This document shows, in pieces, positions 1 through 8,946 of a stretch of 41,782 bases of DNA. The stretch covers positions 1-41,782 of the forward strand of contig DAHVOH010000025.1 of the NCBI GenBank assembly GCA_027318915.1. Direction: 5' to 3'. The number at the start of each line of letters is the position of its first letter. The first letter of the stretch is position 1. The stretch comes from Clostridiales bacterium. GTDB taxonomy: Bacteria > Bacillota_E > Sulfobacillia > Sulfobacillales > JAIMBI01. Both the position numbers and the translations under genes were made by a program. A model generated the notes under the pieces. That model did not search any database. It worked only from the letters and a program-made list of their open reading frames with translations, and was not told the DNA's origin.

Positions 1-271
1 CTGGAAGGGGTCAGCGGAGTGGAGGATGGCGTGCCCGACGCGAGTCGGTGGACAAGGTGGTTGGCGACGCTCATGCGGTGCCGGTCCTCTCCGGACGACG
101 CGTGGACGCCGCCATACCGGGGAGGGGGCCCGGACGATGATCCGGGCACCCCTTGCGGATTGGGTCCTCCTCAATCTGGTCTCAGCGCCGAACGATGTTC
201 GACCGATCTCCCTTTGGGTCGCAGCCGGTTCAGCACCTCGAGGGTCGGCGGACGCCGTTCTGGGCCGGCTC
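1..271. other. Window edge, no recognisable gene
   Basis: Open frames exist on both strands, but their translations are Arg/Pro/Gly-rich and show no domain. They look like chance frames in GC-rich DNA. The beta-helix gene ends at the right border of this stretch. Confidence 0.5.
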
Positions 272-1498
272 TCAGACGACCGGGCCGTTCACGCCGCTTT
301 CTCCCACGCCGACCGGGTGCAGCAGGTAGGGAACGGTGTCGACAGCACCGACCGTCTCCCCGGCCATGGGGCCACTGCGACTTCCCCACCAGTTGTCGGC
401 GGCGTTCAGGAAGCCGGTGGCCGCATTGTTGACGACGCCTCCCCCCACGTTGTCGACCAGATTGTTGTCCACCACCGCGATCCCAGGTCCGACCGCCCCC
501 AGCACCGAGGGAACCGACGCCTGCCCGAGTTCAACGCCCTGATAGTTGTCGACCAGGGTATTGTCCCGAACGACGATCTGGGACTGATCCGTATTGAACA
601 GCGAGATGGCCGCATCCATCGACGCGGTCGGATTGGTGTAGCCGGCCAGGCCGGTGTCCCTCACCGTGTTGCCCCGGATCTGCACATGGTCGCCAAAGGC
701 CACCTGAATCCCCTCATGCGGGACGTTCGACACGCGATTGCCGGCAATGACCAGATTGGCGGTGGGTGTCCCTGAACCGGCTGCGGTGGCCAGGATGCCG
801 GCCCAGCCGGTTCCGTCCACTGTGTTGTTCACGATCCAGCTGTCCTGCAGGTTGCCGAGCCAGATGCCGGATTGGCCCGCCACCGAGACGTTTTGCACCA
901 GGTTGTCGGCAATGACCCAGCCGGTGTTGAGGGGACTCGGCAAGTCGGGGTTCGCGTGGTCGCCGATGGCCTGAGTGGCGATGTTCGCAAACCGATTGTC
1001 CACAATCCGGATGTCACCGGCGCCGTACCCGGGCGTGGTGATGACGCCGTTGGCGCTTCCGGTGGGATCCGTGATGTTGACAAAGTTGAATCCGGAGATG
1101 GTGACGCCGGTCACGCCGCCGGACCCATTCTGGAGAACGAAGACGGGGCCTTGGCCGGTAATTGTGGTGCGGCTACTCCAGTAGCGCCCGGTTTCGGTGG
1201 TCAGGGTCAGGGATTCGCCGATGTCCACCGGCGACGTCATCGTGTAGGTGCCCGGCTCGACGAGGATTGTCGTCCCCGGAATGGCCGCCGCCACAGCCTC
1301 CGCGATGGTGGCGAAGGGACTCTGGCGGCTGCCACTGTTGGTGGCGCGACCGGAAGGCGACACGTACAACACCGGCGGTGGTGACGCGGCAAGGACCAGG
1401 GCCCCGGGCGCCATGGCCAAGACACTCGCCACGGCGCTCACGGCCGTCACGCGCTTAAGCGAACGCAAATGAGATCGAGACAGCTTCTCCCACAACAT
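272..1498 (-). CDS. Secreted parallel beta-helix (NosD/pectate-lyase-like) repeat protein
   Basis: This is a 408-aa exported protein. The N-terminus has basic residues followed by a hydrophobic stretch and an AxA-like cleavage region near residues 30-40, as in a Sec signal peptide. The segment YVSPSGRATNSG, followed by SPFATIAEAV and GTTILVEPGTY, is the usual opening of DUF1565/beta-helix proteins. The rest contains many short repeats of the form hxxNxhxxxxxxGI (for example IADNLVQNV, VIAGNRVSNV, VVRDNTLVDN), one per helical rung. Such proteins are polysaccharide lyases, epimerases or surface structural proteins; no catalytic signature is clear, so the substrate is unknown. The ATG at 1498 is preceded by GGAAGGAG at good spacing. 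It appears monocistronic. Confidence 0.8.
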   Translation of the reverse strand: MLWEKLSRSHLRSLKRVTAVSAVASVLAMAPGALVLAASPPPVLYVSPSGRATNSGSRQSPFATIAEAVAAAIPGTTILVEPGTYTMTSPVDIGESLTLTTETGRYWSSRTTITGQGPVFVLQNGSGGVTGVTISGFNFVNITDPTGSANGVITTPGYGAGDIRIVDNRFANIATQAIGDHANPDLPSPLNTGWVIADNLVQNVSVAGQSGIWLGNLQDSWIVNNTVDGTGWAGILATAAGSGTPTANLVIAGNRVSNVPHEGIQVAFGDHVQIRGNTVRDTGLAGYTNPTASMDAAISLFNTDQSQIVVRDNTLVDNYQGVELGQASVPSVLGAVGPGIAVVDNNLVDNVGGGVVNNAATGFLNAADNWWGSRSGPMAGETVGAVDTVPYLLHPVGVGESGVNGPVV

Positions 1499-1851
1499 TT
1501 AGCCACTCCTTCCAACAGGTGGATCTACCAGACCCGCCATGGGGGATCCGCAACGTGGTCGACACCAAAAGAACGCGCCACCCACCGGTGGCGGCCGGAC
1601 GCGGACTCCTTTCACTGTCCTCAGAATTCCGCCCTGTCTATGGAAAGTCAAGAGCAAACGGACAGATCCGCCCCGCCGAAGGCTCTCATTCCGGGCGGCC
1701 CCTTGCCCCCCACGAATCCGATCCGCCGGCCGCCGCGCGGACAGCTGGGACGGACCGCCGCGACCTGCCCGCGTCCGTGCCGTCTTCGACATCCGGGACG
1801 GCTGCGGGTCGGCGCGTCCGGTACGCACCACGTCTCCGCTCCCCTTCTCTC
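1499..1851. other. Intergenic region, nothing firm
   Basis: This is 353 bases between the beta-helix gene and the asparaginase-like gene. It should hold the promoter of the beta-helix gene. A small hairpin (CGCCACC, 4-nt loop, GGTGGCG) lies near 1577-1594. No gene or known riboswitch pattern is seen. Confidence 0.4.
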
Positions 1852-2832
1852 TTAAGGGGCCCCGGACGGCGATTCGGAGGATGCCGGCCGATTTCGTGTC
1901 CCCGCGACGGGCACATGGATCCGAAGGGCCTTCTCCGGCCGGGCGGACGCCTCGTTCATAAAGACATACGTGCTGTCCTTCGCCGTCGAAAAGGCGGCGT
2001 GACGCCCGTCGGGGCTCAGAGCCACGGTGCTCATGGCACTCCAAAACGGATCGACCAAGCGATCCAGTTCGGCGAGAGCGGTCTGCCCGGCTTCTTCAAC
2101 GCTCAGGCCGCGGCGGAGATGCAGGACCAGGCTGTGCGCGGTGGCGGCGCGAATCGCCATCTCTCCGCGGCCGGTGCAGGCCGCCGCCCCGTACCGGTCA
2201 TCGCAATAGTTGCCGGCGCCAATCACGGCCGAGTCGCCGACGCGTCCCGGATACTTCCAGGCAAATCCGCTGGTGCTCACGCCCGCGGCCAAGTGTCCGC
2301 GCGCGTCCAGCGCCAGCACGTTGACCGTCCCCGTGTCTTTTCCGGCGGCGCGCTCCGGATCGGCGGCGAGATGTGCCGCCAATGCCCGCAGGATGGCGTT
2401 GGCGTATCGGCCTCCGCGCGGCATGTCGCCCGTCAGGCCCTGTTCGTACATCCGGCGCGCCTCGGGTGTCAACAAGTCCGCTGGCTCGAATCCGCATTCG
2501 CGCGCGAACCGCTCGGCGCCCGACCCCACCAGAAGGGCATGGGGCAGGTCCTCCATCACGCGCCGGGCGATGGAGATGGGATGCTCAAAGCCGGTTATTC
2601 CGCCCACGGCGCCTGCGTCCAGCGTGTGGCCATCCATGATGCTGGCGTCCAGCTCCACGACGCCCAGCAGGTTGGGCAGTCCGCCCAACCCCACCGTGTG
2701 GTCCTGGGGATTGCTTTCCACCAGTCGGACCGTCTCCTCCACGGCATCCAGCGCCGACCCGCCGTCCCGAAGGATGCTCATCCCCCGCGCCATTCCCACC
2801 GCAGCGTTCGAACTGCCCACCATGACCAGCAT
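1852..2832 (-). CDS. Asparaginase type-2 / isoaspartyl peptidase family Ntn hydrolase
   Basis: This 326-aa protein belongs to the glycosylasparaginase/isoaspartyl peptidase family. These enzymes are made as precursors that self-cleave to expose an N-terminal Thr, which hydrolyses Asn, isoAsp peptides or GlcNAc-Asn. Visible family marks are the N-terminal GGSALDAVEETVRLVESNP and VGLGGLPN, the segment DAGAVGGITGFEHPISIAR, and the self-cleavage site in KDTGTVNVLALD, where Thr169 is the likely nucleophile. STSGFAWKYPGRVGDS and GAGNYCDD follow and are typical of the beta subunit, as is ACTGRGE. The start at 2832 is chosen because AGAGAGGGG lies just upstream and family similarity begins there; a longer in-frame extension to 3033 is Arg/Gly-rich and unconvincing. 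Exact substrate is not determinable. Confidence 0.85.
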   Translation of the reverse strand: MLVMVGSSNAAVGMARGMSILRDGGSALDAVEETVRLVESNPQDHTVGLGGLPNLLGVVELDASIMDGHTLDAGAVGGITGFEHPISIARRVMEDLPHALLVGSGAERFARECGFEPADLLTPEARRMYEQGLTGDMPRGGRYANAILRALAAHLAADPERAAGKDTGTVNVLALDARGHLAAGVSTSGFAWKYPGRVGDSAVIGAGNYCDDRYGAAACTGRGEMAIRAATAHSLVLHLRRGLSVEEAGQTALAELDRLVDPFWSAMSTVALSPDGRHAAFSTAKDSTYVFMNEASARPEKALRIHVPVAGTRNRPASSESPSGAP

Positions 2833-4549
2833 GCCCGTCCCCTCTCTCTTGCCCCGGCGGCGCCTTCCCGTCGCGCCGCGGGCCTGCGGCGTCTGCTCCC
2901 GGATCGACCTCGCCTCAGCCCGAACCGTGCCGCCGATGCGGCTCCGACTCGGTCGGCGAACGGTTTGCGCCGGCTGTCCGCGGGCCGGCGCGGCGCCCTC
3001 CGTCCCCCGTTGCGGGGGATGGTCGCCGAGCACAAAGAACTCCGCTCGGCCTATGGCGTGACCCGCCCACGATCGGCCCGGGGCCCCCGCACGCCGGACG
3101 AGAGCAACGGGCCACGTTCTCGCCCGGCACTGGGCGATACCCAGCGACGGAGCGACTGGCGGGCACCCCCGGATTGACGAGTTTCCCGTCGCGGCCTGGC
3201 GGCTTCACCTCCCGGTGCCTGTCCCGTTCGGTGGCCCGCAGGCGCGGCACGGCCCGACGCGCGTCGCCGCGTCTCCTGGTCGGACCGGACGGCACCGGCG
3301 TGGCATGCATCTCGTCGACGAAGTCGCCCGGTCCGTCGAGATCCGGGTCCGGGCGCCCGTGGGTGACATGCCGGAGCATCGGCGCGTACAACCCGTCGCC
3401 CCAAATCGGGCCCGGCTCGGGCGCGGGACCGGCGCCCGTGGACGCGATGCCGGTCCGCTTGACCGCAGACGGCAGGGCTCCGTTCCCATCAACGTACCAG
3501 AAGGGGCCGTCGCCGACCATGGACCCGCTGAGGGCGCGCGGCCGGGCCACCCCGAAGTCTCCGGCCCGCCCATCGCCAGGCTTCCGCGGGTCGCCGTCGG
3601 CTTCCGCGGGGAGGGAGAGTCGTCGGGCGGGTCACCATCCGATCCGTGGCATCCGCCGGGCGGACATCCGGATGGCGAATCTCGCCCGGGCAGTCACAGG
3701 CCCGCTGCAAGCTGCCGACCTTCTCGCCGAGGCTGCAGTCCCGGCTTGCACGACATCGCGGTGCCACGGCGGCGGGCACGGATCGCCCTGGGCACTCCGA
3801 CGGAGCGGCTCGATACCGGATGGGATGGTTTCGGCCCCAATGGGCGAACCGGACCCGCCGCGGCGCGGGTCCTCGCGACCGGTGGAGCCGCTCTCCAGCA
3901 TCCATCGCCGCCCGCGGATCTTGCCGTTTTCATCGAGGCGAAAGCCGGGTTCCTCCGCCGGGACAAGGTCCGACGGGGTAAGGGGGTGTTGCACCGTCCC
4001 CGACGCCGATGTCCCGCGGGCATCGGCGCGCGGCACGGACGGCACCGCTGTGTCTTCGGAGCCAGCGGCCCGGAGGGCGTGGGGTTGCAAACGGCCGGTG
4101 TGGCGCGGCACCCCGGGCATGGCCGGGTCGTAACGTCCCCCACACCGAGCGATCCCCTCCGGCTCTTCCCATGTGACCGTCACCAAGGGCTCGGCGGGGG
4201 AATCGCCGGCCGCAGCTCATCGCCGCGCCACCGCGCGCTCGATTTCATCATCCGACCACGGGCGGGCGCCGCAGCCAACGGCTCAGCCCTGTCTATGAGA
4301 GGGTCCCCTCTCCGCACCGGTCCGCCCGCTCGACCGGGCGGATCGCCGACGTCCCTCCCGAGCGGCGATTGCGCGGACCACAGCACAACATGTCTTTTGC
4401 CCATTTATCAATGTTCGCCTCGGCAGACCGCGGCCCCAGGTTGCCTGCCCGGTTTGAGCACGCGGCGCAGGAGCTCCGGGGGTGTACGGTGAAGGCACAT
4501 GCCGACCCATGGGTCCGGCCACCGGCGCCCATCATGGAGGAGGATGGCC
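2833..4549. other. 1.7-kb gene-poor stretch, possibly decayed sequence
   Basis: No convincing gene is seen on either strand. Long open frames occur, but this is expected at this GC content and their translations are low-complexity. One minus-strand frame from about 4186 to 2915 is interrupted by at least one stop and has patches with more protein-like composition (for example GFRLDENGKI and GPFWYVDGNG). This could be a degraded gene, but no family is recognised. Confidence 0.3.
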
Positions 4550-5698
4550 ATGTCCACTGACGACGCTCCCGGCTTGGATTCTCTGCTCGCCCAGGCTCAC
4601 CATTTCCTCGACCCCGCGACCGGCGCCGTGGTGCCGCCGCTGCAGCCCTCAACCACCTTTGCCCGCGATGCGGCCTATGAATTGATGGGAGACTACCTCT
4701 ATGCCCGGGGTCACAATCCGACCACGGACGTGCTGGAGCACCTCCTCGCCGAGTTGGAGGGGGGCGCCGAGGCCCGCACGTTTGCATCGGGTATGGCGGC
4801 GGCCACCACCGTGCTGGAGACGGTGCGGACCGGAGAGCACATCGTCGCCCCCACCATGATGTACCACGGCATCAAAAACTGGCTGGGGCGCCTGGCGACC
4901 ACCCGCGGCATCGAGGTGTCGTTTGTGGACGCCACCGACCCGAGCGCGCTGCGGGCGGCCATCCGGCCCGGTTCCACCGCGCTGGTCTGGGTGGAGCCGG
5001 TTCTCAATCCCACCTGCGACGTGGTTGACGTGGCGGCGACGGCCCAGACGGCGCATGCCGCGGGCGCGGCCTTGGTGGTGGACGCCACCTTTACGCCACC
5101 GGTCACCTTGCGCGCCCTGGATCTGGGCGCCGACATCGTGATGCACTCGGCCACCAAATACCTGAACGGCCACAGCGACGTCTTGGCCGGTGTTCTGGTG
5201 ACACGACACCAGGACGAGCGTTGGGCGGAGGTCAATCAGGTGCGAAACCTGCTCGGGGGCGTGCTCGGCCCTTTTGAAGCGTGGCTCGTGCTGCGCGGTC
5301 TTCGCACCCTGGCGCTGCGCTATGCGCGGGCCTCCGCCAGTGCGCTGAGCCTCGCCCGGCATTTCGACGGCCATCCCCGGTTGGAGGCGGTTCTCTATCC
5401 CGGCCTTCCGGACCACCCCGGTCATGAGGTGGCCGCCCGTCAGATGCACGGCGGCTTTGGCGGCATGCTGGCGCTTCTGGTGCGCGGGGGAGCTGAGGCC
5501 GCCCACCAGGTGGCCGGCCGCTTGCAGCTTTTCGTGCGGGCCACCTCGCTCGGCGGTGTGGAAAGCCTGGTCGAGCATCGGGCCGCCGTGGAAGGTCCGG
5601 ACAGCTCCGTGCCGCCCCATCTCCTCCGCCTATCCATCGGCATTGAGGATCCCGCCGATCTCATCGCCGATCTGGAGCACGCCCTGGGCGGTTGGTAG
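4550..5698 (+). CDS. Trans-sulfuration family PLP enzyme (cystathionine gamma-synthase/lyase or methionine gamma-lyase type)
   Basis: This 382-aa protein is a Cys/Met metabolism PLP-dependent enzyme. The segments VVPPLQPSTTFARD and YARGHNPTTDVLE (equivalent of the usual YxRxxNPT), ARTFASGMAAATT, the aspartate in VVDATFTPP, and the Schiff-base lysine in HSATKYLNGHSDVLAG (Lys203) are all in the family order. The C-terminal end RLSIGIEDPADLIADLEHAL is also standard. The usual YSRxxNPT Ser is Ala, and gamma-synthase, gamma-lyase or O-acylhomoserine sulfhydrylase activity cannot be separated by eye. The start at 4550 follows GGAGGAGG (4536-4543) at 6 nt; ATG 4544 overlaps that site and is less likely. 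It stands alone, with no other sulfur genes nearby. Confidence 0.88.
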   Translation: MSTDDAPGLDSLLAQAHHFLDPATGAVVPPLQPSTTFARDAAYELMGDYLYARGHNPTTDVLEHLLAELEGGAEARTFASGMAAATTVLETVRTGEHIVAPTMMYHGIKNWLGRLATTRGIEVSFVDATDPSALRAAIRPGSTALVWVEPVLNPTCDVVDVAATAQTAHAAGAALVVDATFTPPVTLRALDLGADIVMHSATKYLNGHSDVLAGVLVTRHQDERWAEVNQVRNLLGGVLGPFEAWLVLRGLRTLALRYARASASALSLARHFDGHPRLEAVLYPGLPDHPGHEVAARQMHGGFGGMLALLVRGGAEAAHQVAGRLQLFVRATSLGGVESLVEHRAAVEGPDSSVPPHLLRLSIGIEDPADLIADLEHALGGW

Positions 5699-5830
5699 AG
5701 ACTCCGCCCCCGGGCGGGAGCGCTGCGGGCCGGCAATCGGATGCCTCGGCGCCGGCGGCCGGCGTTGGCGCCTTGCGCAAGCCGGGCCCGCGGCGCCGCG
5801 CCGACCCGCGTCGGGGGATGGAGGGATGCT

Positions 5831-5906
5831 TGGTGGAGCGGAAGGGGCTCGAACCCTCGACCCCCAGAATGCAAATCTGGTGCTCTTCCAACTGAGCTAC
5901 CGCCCC
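5831..5906 (-). tRNA. tRNA-Ala (anticodon TGC)
   Basis: This is a 76-nt cloverleaf read on the minus strand. The acceptor GGGGCGG pairs with CCGCTCC, the D arm is TAGCTCAGTTGG, and the anticodon stem-loop is CCAGA-TTTGCAT-TCTGG with TGC at the anticodon. The T arm contains GGTTCGAGCC and the CCA end is encoded. It is the last gene of the six-tRNA cluster. Confidence 0.95.
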
Positions 5907-5911
5907 AAAGT

Positions 5912-5985
5912 TGGAGCGGGTGATGGGAATCGAACCCACGTGTCCAGCTTGGAAGGCTGGGGCTCTACCATTGAGCTACACCCGC
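5912..5985 (-). tRNA. tRNA-Gly (anticodon TCC)
   Basis: This is a 74-nt cloverleaf with acceptor GCGGGTG/CACCCGC, anticodon stem-loop CCAGC-CTTCCAA-GCTGG (anticodon TCC), a T loop GGTTCGATTCC and an encoded CCA. Only 5 nt separate it from the following Ala tRNA, which indicates one transcript. Confidence 0.95.
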
Positions 5986-6005
5986 AAGCCTTTGATGTAA
6001 AAGAC

Positions 6006-6081
6006 TGGCAGGCCAGGAGGGATTCGAACCCCCAACCCGCGGTTTTGGAGACCGCTGCTCTACCGTTGGAGCTACTGGCCT
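6006..6081 (-). tRNA. tRNA-Trp (anticodon CCA)
   Basis: This is a 76-nt cloverleaf with acceptor AGGCCAG/CTGGCCT, discriminator G, encoded CCA, and anticodon stem-loop GCGGT-CTCCAAA-ACCGC with anticodon CCA. The G73 discriminator is the expected bacterial Trp identity base. Confidence 0.95.
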
Positions 6082-6094
6082 GCAAACTTTACAA

Positions 6095-6171
6095 TGGTGG
6101 GCCATGAAGGATTCGAACCTTCGACACTCCGCTTAAAAGGCGGATGCTCTAACCAACTGAGCTAATGGCCC
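6095..6171 (-). tRNA. tRNA-Lys (anticodon TTT)
   Basis: This is a 77-nt cloverleaf with acceptor GGGCCAT/ATGGCCC, anticodon stem-loop TCCGC-CTTTTAA-GCGGA (anticodon TTT), discriminator A and encoded CCA. Confidence 0.95.
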
Positions 6172-6178
6172 ACAAAAC

Positions 6179-6254
6179 TGGTGGCCCCACCGGGATTCGA
6201 ACCCGGGTTACCACCTTGAAAGAGTGGTGTCCTAGGCCTCTAGACCATGGGGCC
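6179..6254 (-). tRNA. tRNA-Glu (anticodon TTC)
   Basis: This is a 76-nt cloverleaf with acceptor GGCCCCA/TGGGGCC, anticodon stem-loop CCACT-CTTTCAA-GGTGG (anticodon TTC) and encoded CCA. The stem closes with a T-G wobble pair. The D-arm sequence GGTCTAGAGGCCTAGGAC is typical for Glu. Confidence 0.95.
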
Positions 6255-6258
6255 AAAT

Positions 6259-6334
<76 letters not shown>

Positions 6335-6365
6335 ACGAAAATCGTGCCGGTCGCCCGGCTCCCGT

Positions 6366-6395
6366 ATTATACCGAGCGTCCTCGCCCCCGGTCAA
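6366..6395 (-). promoter_or_regulatory. Sigma-A-type promoter of the tRNA operon
   Basis: On the minus strand TTGACC (6395-6390) is followed by an 18-nt spacer and a perfect TATAAT (6371-6366). The -10 lies 31 nt upstream of the first tRNA. The near-consensus match fits a strong stable-RNA promoter. Confidence 0.8.
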
Positions 6396-6436
6396 GCGCC
6401 GCCTGCACCATGGTCCCGCGACCTTCATCCACCCTT

Positions 6437-6466
6437 ATTATAGCCGGCGAACCGCCCGCTTCGCCA
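6437..6466 (-). promoter_or_regulatory. Possible second tRNA-operon promoter
   Basis: A second perfect minus-strand TATAAT lies at 6442-6437, about 70 nt upstream of the first, with TGGCGA (6466-6461) at an 18-nt spacer. The -35 match is weak, so the call rests mainly on the -10 and on the known habit of stable-RNA operons to have tandem promoters. Confidence 0.4.
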
Positions 6467-6578
6467 GCGTCCGTACAGCCCGCCACAAAATCCATGGGCC
6501 GCCGCGCCGGTTTCAATCGCCCAGGACGCCCTGTCGAACCGCGCCGGTAAAGGACCCGGCGGCAGCGCCGTCCGTGCG

Positions 6579-8501
6579 TTAGCTGGCCACCGCCACGCGG
6601 TTTCCTCCGGCCTGTTTGGCCACGTACATGGCCCGGTCGGCGGCCGCGAAAATCTGCTCGCCCGTCATCGTGCGCTCATAGACGGCCACCCCGATGCTGA
6701 CCGATTGATCGTTGAGCCGGCGTCCCTGCCACAGGAAGCCTTCGCCGGCCGCGGCGCAGATGCGCTGCGCCACTTTTTCGGCCGCGGAGAGTCCGGTGCG
6801 CGGCAACAGCACCACAAACTCGTCGCCCGCATAGCGGCAGGCGATGTCGTCGGTGCGAACGTTCTGCCGAATCGCATTGGCCAAGTGCTTCAGATGCTCG
6901 TCGCCGGCGTTGTGCCCGTACCGGTCGTTGATGCGCTTCAGCGAGTCCGAGTCAATCATCAGCAGCGCCAAGGGCTCGTCCTTGTCCGTGGCATCCCGAA
7001 TGCACCGCTCCAGCACCCGGGCAAACTGGCGGTCATTGCCGAGTCCCGTGAGATGGTCGGTCAGCGCAATCTGCTCGCTCTGCTCGTACAGCCGGGCGTT
7101 TTCAATCGCCACGGCCGCCTGGTTGGCCACCGAGGACAAGAAGTCCAGATGGTCCTGATTGTACAGCATGCGATAGCTCTGGGCGCTGATGGCCCCCACG
7201 ACGCGGCTCTCGTGCTTCAGCGGCGCCACCATCCAGCCCATGGGTTCGCGGCCGGATCCGAACGTCGACGCCCCCGGCACGTCTCCGCGAAACCGCCGCG
7301 GCTCCCCGTCCCGCATGACCTGCGCGGTGGGTCCTTCCGGCTTCAGGTCGACCAGTTTCGGCTCATACACCTTGCCGTCGTCATACATGTAGGCGATGTA
7401 GGCATGAGCCGGATCGTCGGGGATCAGCAGGGCGACAAAGAACGCATCCGGCTGCAACTCCTCGGCCAACGCCGAGGGAAGCGTCGGCAACAGCACATTC
7501 ATCTTGAGGTTGCTGTTCAAGATGCGGCTGACCCGCTCCAGCGAAGCGATCATGCGGCCCCGCGTCCGAGCGGCCATCCGCTCGCGGTCAAAGCGAATCT
7601 GCCCCACCGCCAGCCCCACCAGACTGTCCAGCACGGGGAAGACGTCCACGTCCAACGTCTCCGGCCGCCGCGACCCCAGCCCCAGCACCCCGACCGGCTT
7701 GTGGCCGTCAAACATGGGCGCCACCACCAGCGTCCGCACGCCGTGGACGGCGAGCCCGGTCCGCTGCATCACATCGGGCTCGTTGACAATCTGCGGCTGC
7801 CGCGTCTCCAGTGCGGTCCGGGTGGGCTCGCTGGTGTACGGATCCCACCGCCACGGCAACAGGCTGGAGGGCAAGCCGATGGCGGCCGCCGTCAACATCC
7901 AGCCGCCTTCCTCCATCAGTCCCACATAGCCGATGTCCAGCCCCAACATCTGCAGGCTCTCGGTCACGAGGGTGGACATCAGCATCTCCAGCGGCTGATC
8001 CTGCAGCAGGCTCTCCTGAATGGCCCGCAGGCCCGCCAGCTCCACCAGCCGCCGGCGGTTTCGGGCCAGCGAGCGCTGCTGACGGGCGAAGGCCGAACCC
8101 ATCAGCCCGGCCGCCAGCAACGCGGCGGCCACGGCAAACATCTCGAACCACAGGACCGGCGAGGTGGCGGGCCAGTGCGCGGCCAGGAGACTCAGCGGGA
8201 ACACGACGGCCGCCACGGCCGTCAGTCTGATGCCGCCGTACACGGTGAGCACCACCGACTCCAGTCCGTAGAGGACAAAGACCGGGCTCGTAGGAGCGGC
8301 CAGGTGAATGGCCACCGTGATGGCCAACCAGTCGACAAAAATCAGCAAGCGGTTGACGCGCGGATATCCCACCGCCCGCGCCGTCGCGCCGCCGCCCACC
8401 ACCACCACCCCGGCGGTGGCCCACACCCAGCTGTCGGCGGGCTGCCCCGACGCAAGCACGGCACAGCCCACCCACACCGCACTGCGGATGAGAAAGATCA
8501 T
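6579..8501 (-). CDS. Membrane-bound GAF-GAF-GGDEF diguanylate cyclase
   Basis: This 640-aa protein should make c-di-GMP from two GTP at the membrane. Residues 1 to about 145 hold roughly five hydrophobic segments (for example LLIFVDWLAITVAIHL and FEMFAVAAALLAAGLMG), followed by an Arg-rich linker. Two GAF-like sensor domains follow at about 160-310 and 325-465; QAAVAIENARLYEQSE is the usual linker helix before a cyclase. The GGDEF domain starts at LTDHLTGLGNDRQF. Its signature is AGDEF (558-562), an accepted active variant. The inhibitory-site motif RTDD (549-552) lies exactly five residues upstream, so product feedback inhibition is likely. The ribosome site before ATG 8501 is weak. No EAL domain is present. 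Confidence 0.9.
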   Translation of the reverse strand: MIFLIRSAVWVGCAVLASGQPADSWVWATAGVVVVGGGATARAVGYPRVNRLLIFVDWLAITVAIHLAAPTSPVFVLYGLESVVLTVYGGIRLTAVAAVVFPLSLLAAHWPATSPVLWFEMFAVAAALLAAGLMGSAFARQQRSLARNRRRLVELAGLRAIQESLLQDQPLEMLMSTLVTESLQMLGLDIGYVGLMEEGGWMLTAAAIGLPSSLLPWRWDPYTSEPTRTALETRQPQIVNEPDVMQRTGLAVHGVRTLVVAPMFDGHKPVGVLGLGSRRPETLDVDVFPVLDSLVGLAVGQIRFDRERMAARTRGRMIASLERVSRILNSNLKMNVLLPTLPSALAEELQPDAFFVALLIPDDPAHAYIAYMYDDGKVYEPKLVDLKPEGPTAQVMRDGEPRRFRGDVPGASTFGSGREPMGWMVAPLKHESRVVGAISAQSYRMLYNQDHLDFLSSVANQAAVAIENARLYEQSEQIALTDHLTGLGNDRQFARVLERCIRDATDKDEPLALLMIDSDSLKRINDRYGHNAGDEHLKHLANAIRQNVRTDDIACRYAGDEFVVLLPRTGLSAAEKVAQRICAAAGEGFLWQGRRLNDQSVSIGVAVYERTMTGEQIFAAADRAMYVAKQAGGNRVAVAS

Positions 8502-8769
8502 GCGATGGAGTTCCAGGGACCGCCATTCAGCCCAGCCGGTCCGCGTCCCACATCCCCCGCTTTGGAATTCTGGCCGTATGGAGACCCGTAAGTCGGATCC
8601 TCGCCTCTCCAGACAGTTTACGTCCCCGCGGCCGGAGTTTCCCGCCGTTGGCGCACATTGTCGGTTTGGAGTTTCCTCCCACCTCTATACAGATCGTCGA
8701 TCGAGCCGCGCAGCCGACCGTTGCGCCCCATATTCGCCCCCCACCGGGTCGGGGCGACATCCCCGCCAT

Positions 8770-8798
8770 CTGACAAATCCCCCGCCTTCCGGTATCCT
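8770..8798 (+). promoter_or_regulatory. Promoter of the riboswitch-GH18 transcript
   Basis: CTGACA (8770-8775), a 17-nt spacer and TATCCT (8793-8798) match a sigma-A promoter. Transcription would begin near 8805, just upstream of the riboswitch at 8815. Confidence 0.55.
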
Positions 8799-8814
8799 CG
8801 CCAGCACCTGGATA

Positions 8815-8930
8815 TCCAGGAATGACGCCGAATCCGCGCAAGCGGTACGGAGGAACCATTTTCAGGGGTCAAGGCGCAAGCCCGGCGAAATTCCTGCCGC
8901 CGCACCCGTCAGCTCACTCCGGAGGCTGGA
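8815..8930 (+). ncRNA. Cyclic di-AMP riboswitch (ydaO-yuaA type)
   Basis: The leader of the GH18 gene carries the conserved core of the ydaO-yuaA class. GCCGAATCC and GGTACGGAGGAACC lie in the 5' half, CAGGGGTCAAGGCGCAAGCC in the middle, and GCACCCGTCAGCTCACTCC then GGAGGC in the 3' half; CCCGUCAGCUAACC...GGC is the hallmark of the class. A terminal P1 helix can form between TCCAG (8815-8819) and CTGGA (8926-8930). This class senses c-di-AMP and often controls cell-wall hydrolases and potassium transporters, which fits the downstream gene. The expression platform is not obvious, but the Shine-Dalgarno lies immediately after P1. Recognition is by motif; no covariance model was run. Confidence 0.8.
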
Positions 8931-8946
8931 ACAGGATGGGATCTGG

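Noticed and set aside
272..1498. Long plus-strand frames across the beta-helix gene (26-775, 872-1384)
   Set aside because: They are antisense shadows of a clear gene and have no domain character.
4300..4549. SAM or other sulfur riboswitch before the trans-sulfuration enzyme
   Set aside because: No CUUAUCAAGAG or GGCAACC-type motifs; nothing folds into a known class by eye.
6705..8591. 628-aa plus-strand frame opposite the diguanylate cyclase
   Set aside because: His/Gln/Arg-rich mirror of a high-GC gene; the minus strand has full domain order.
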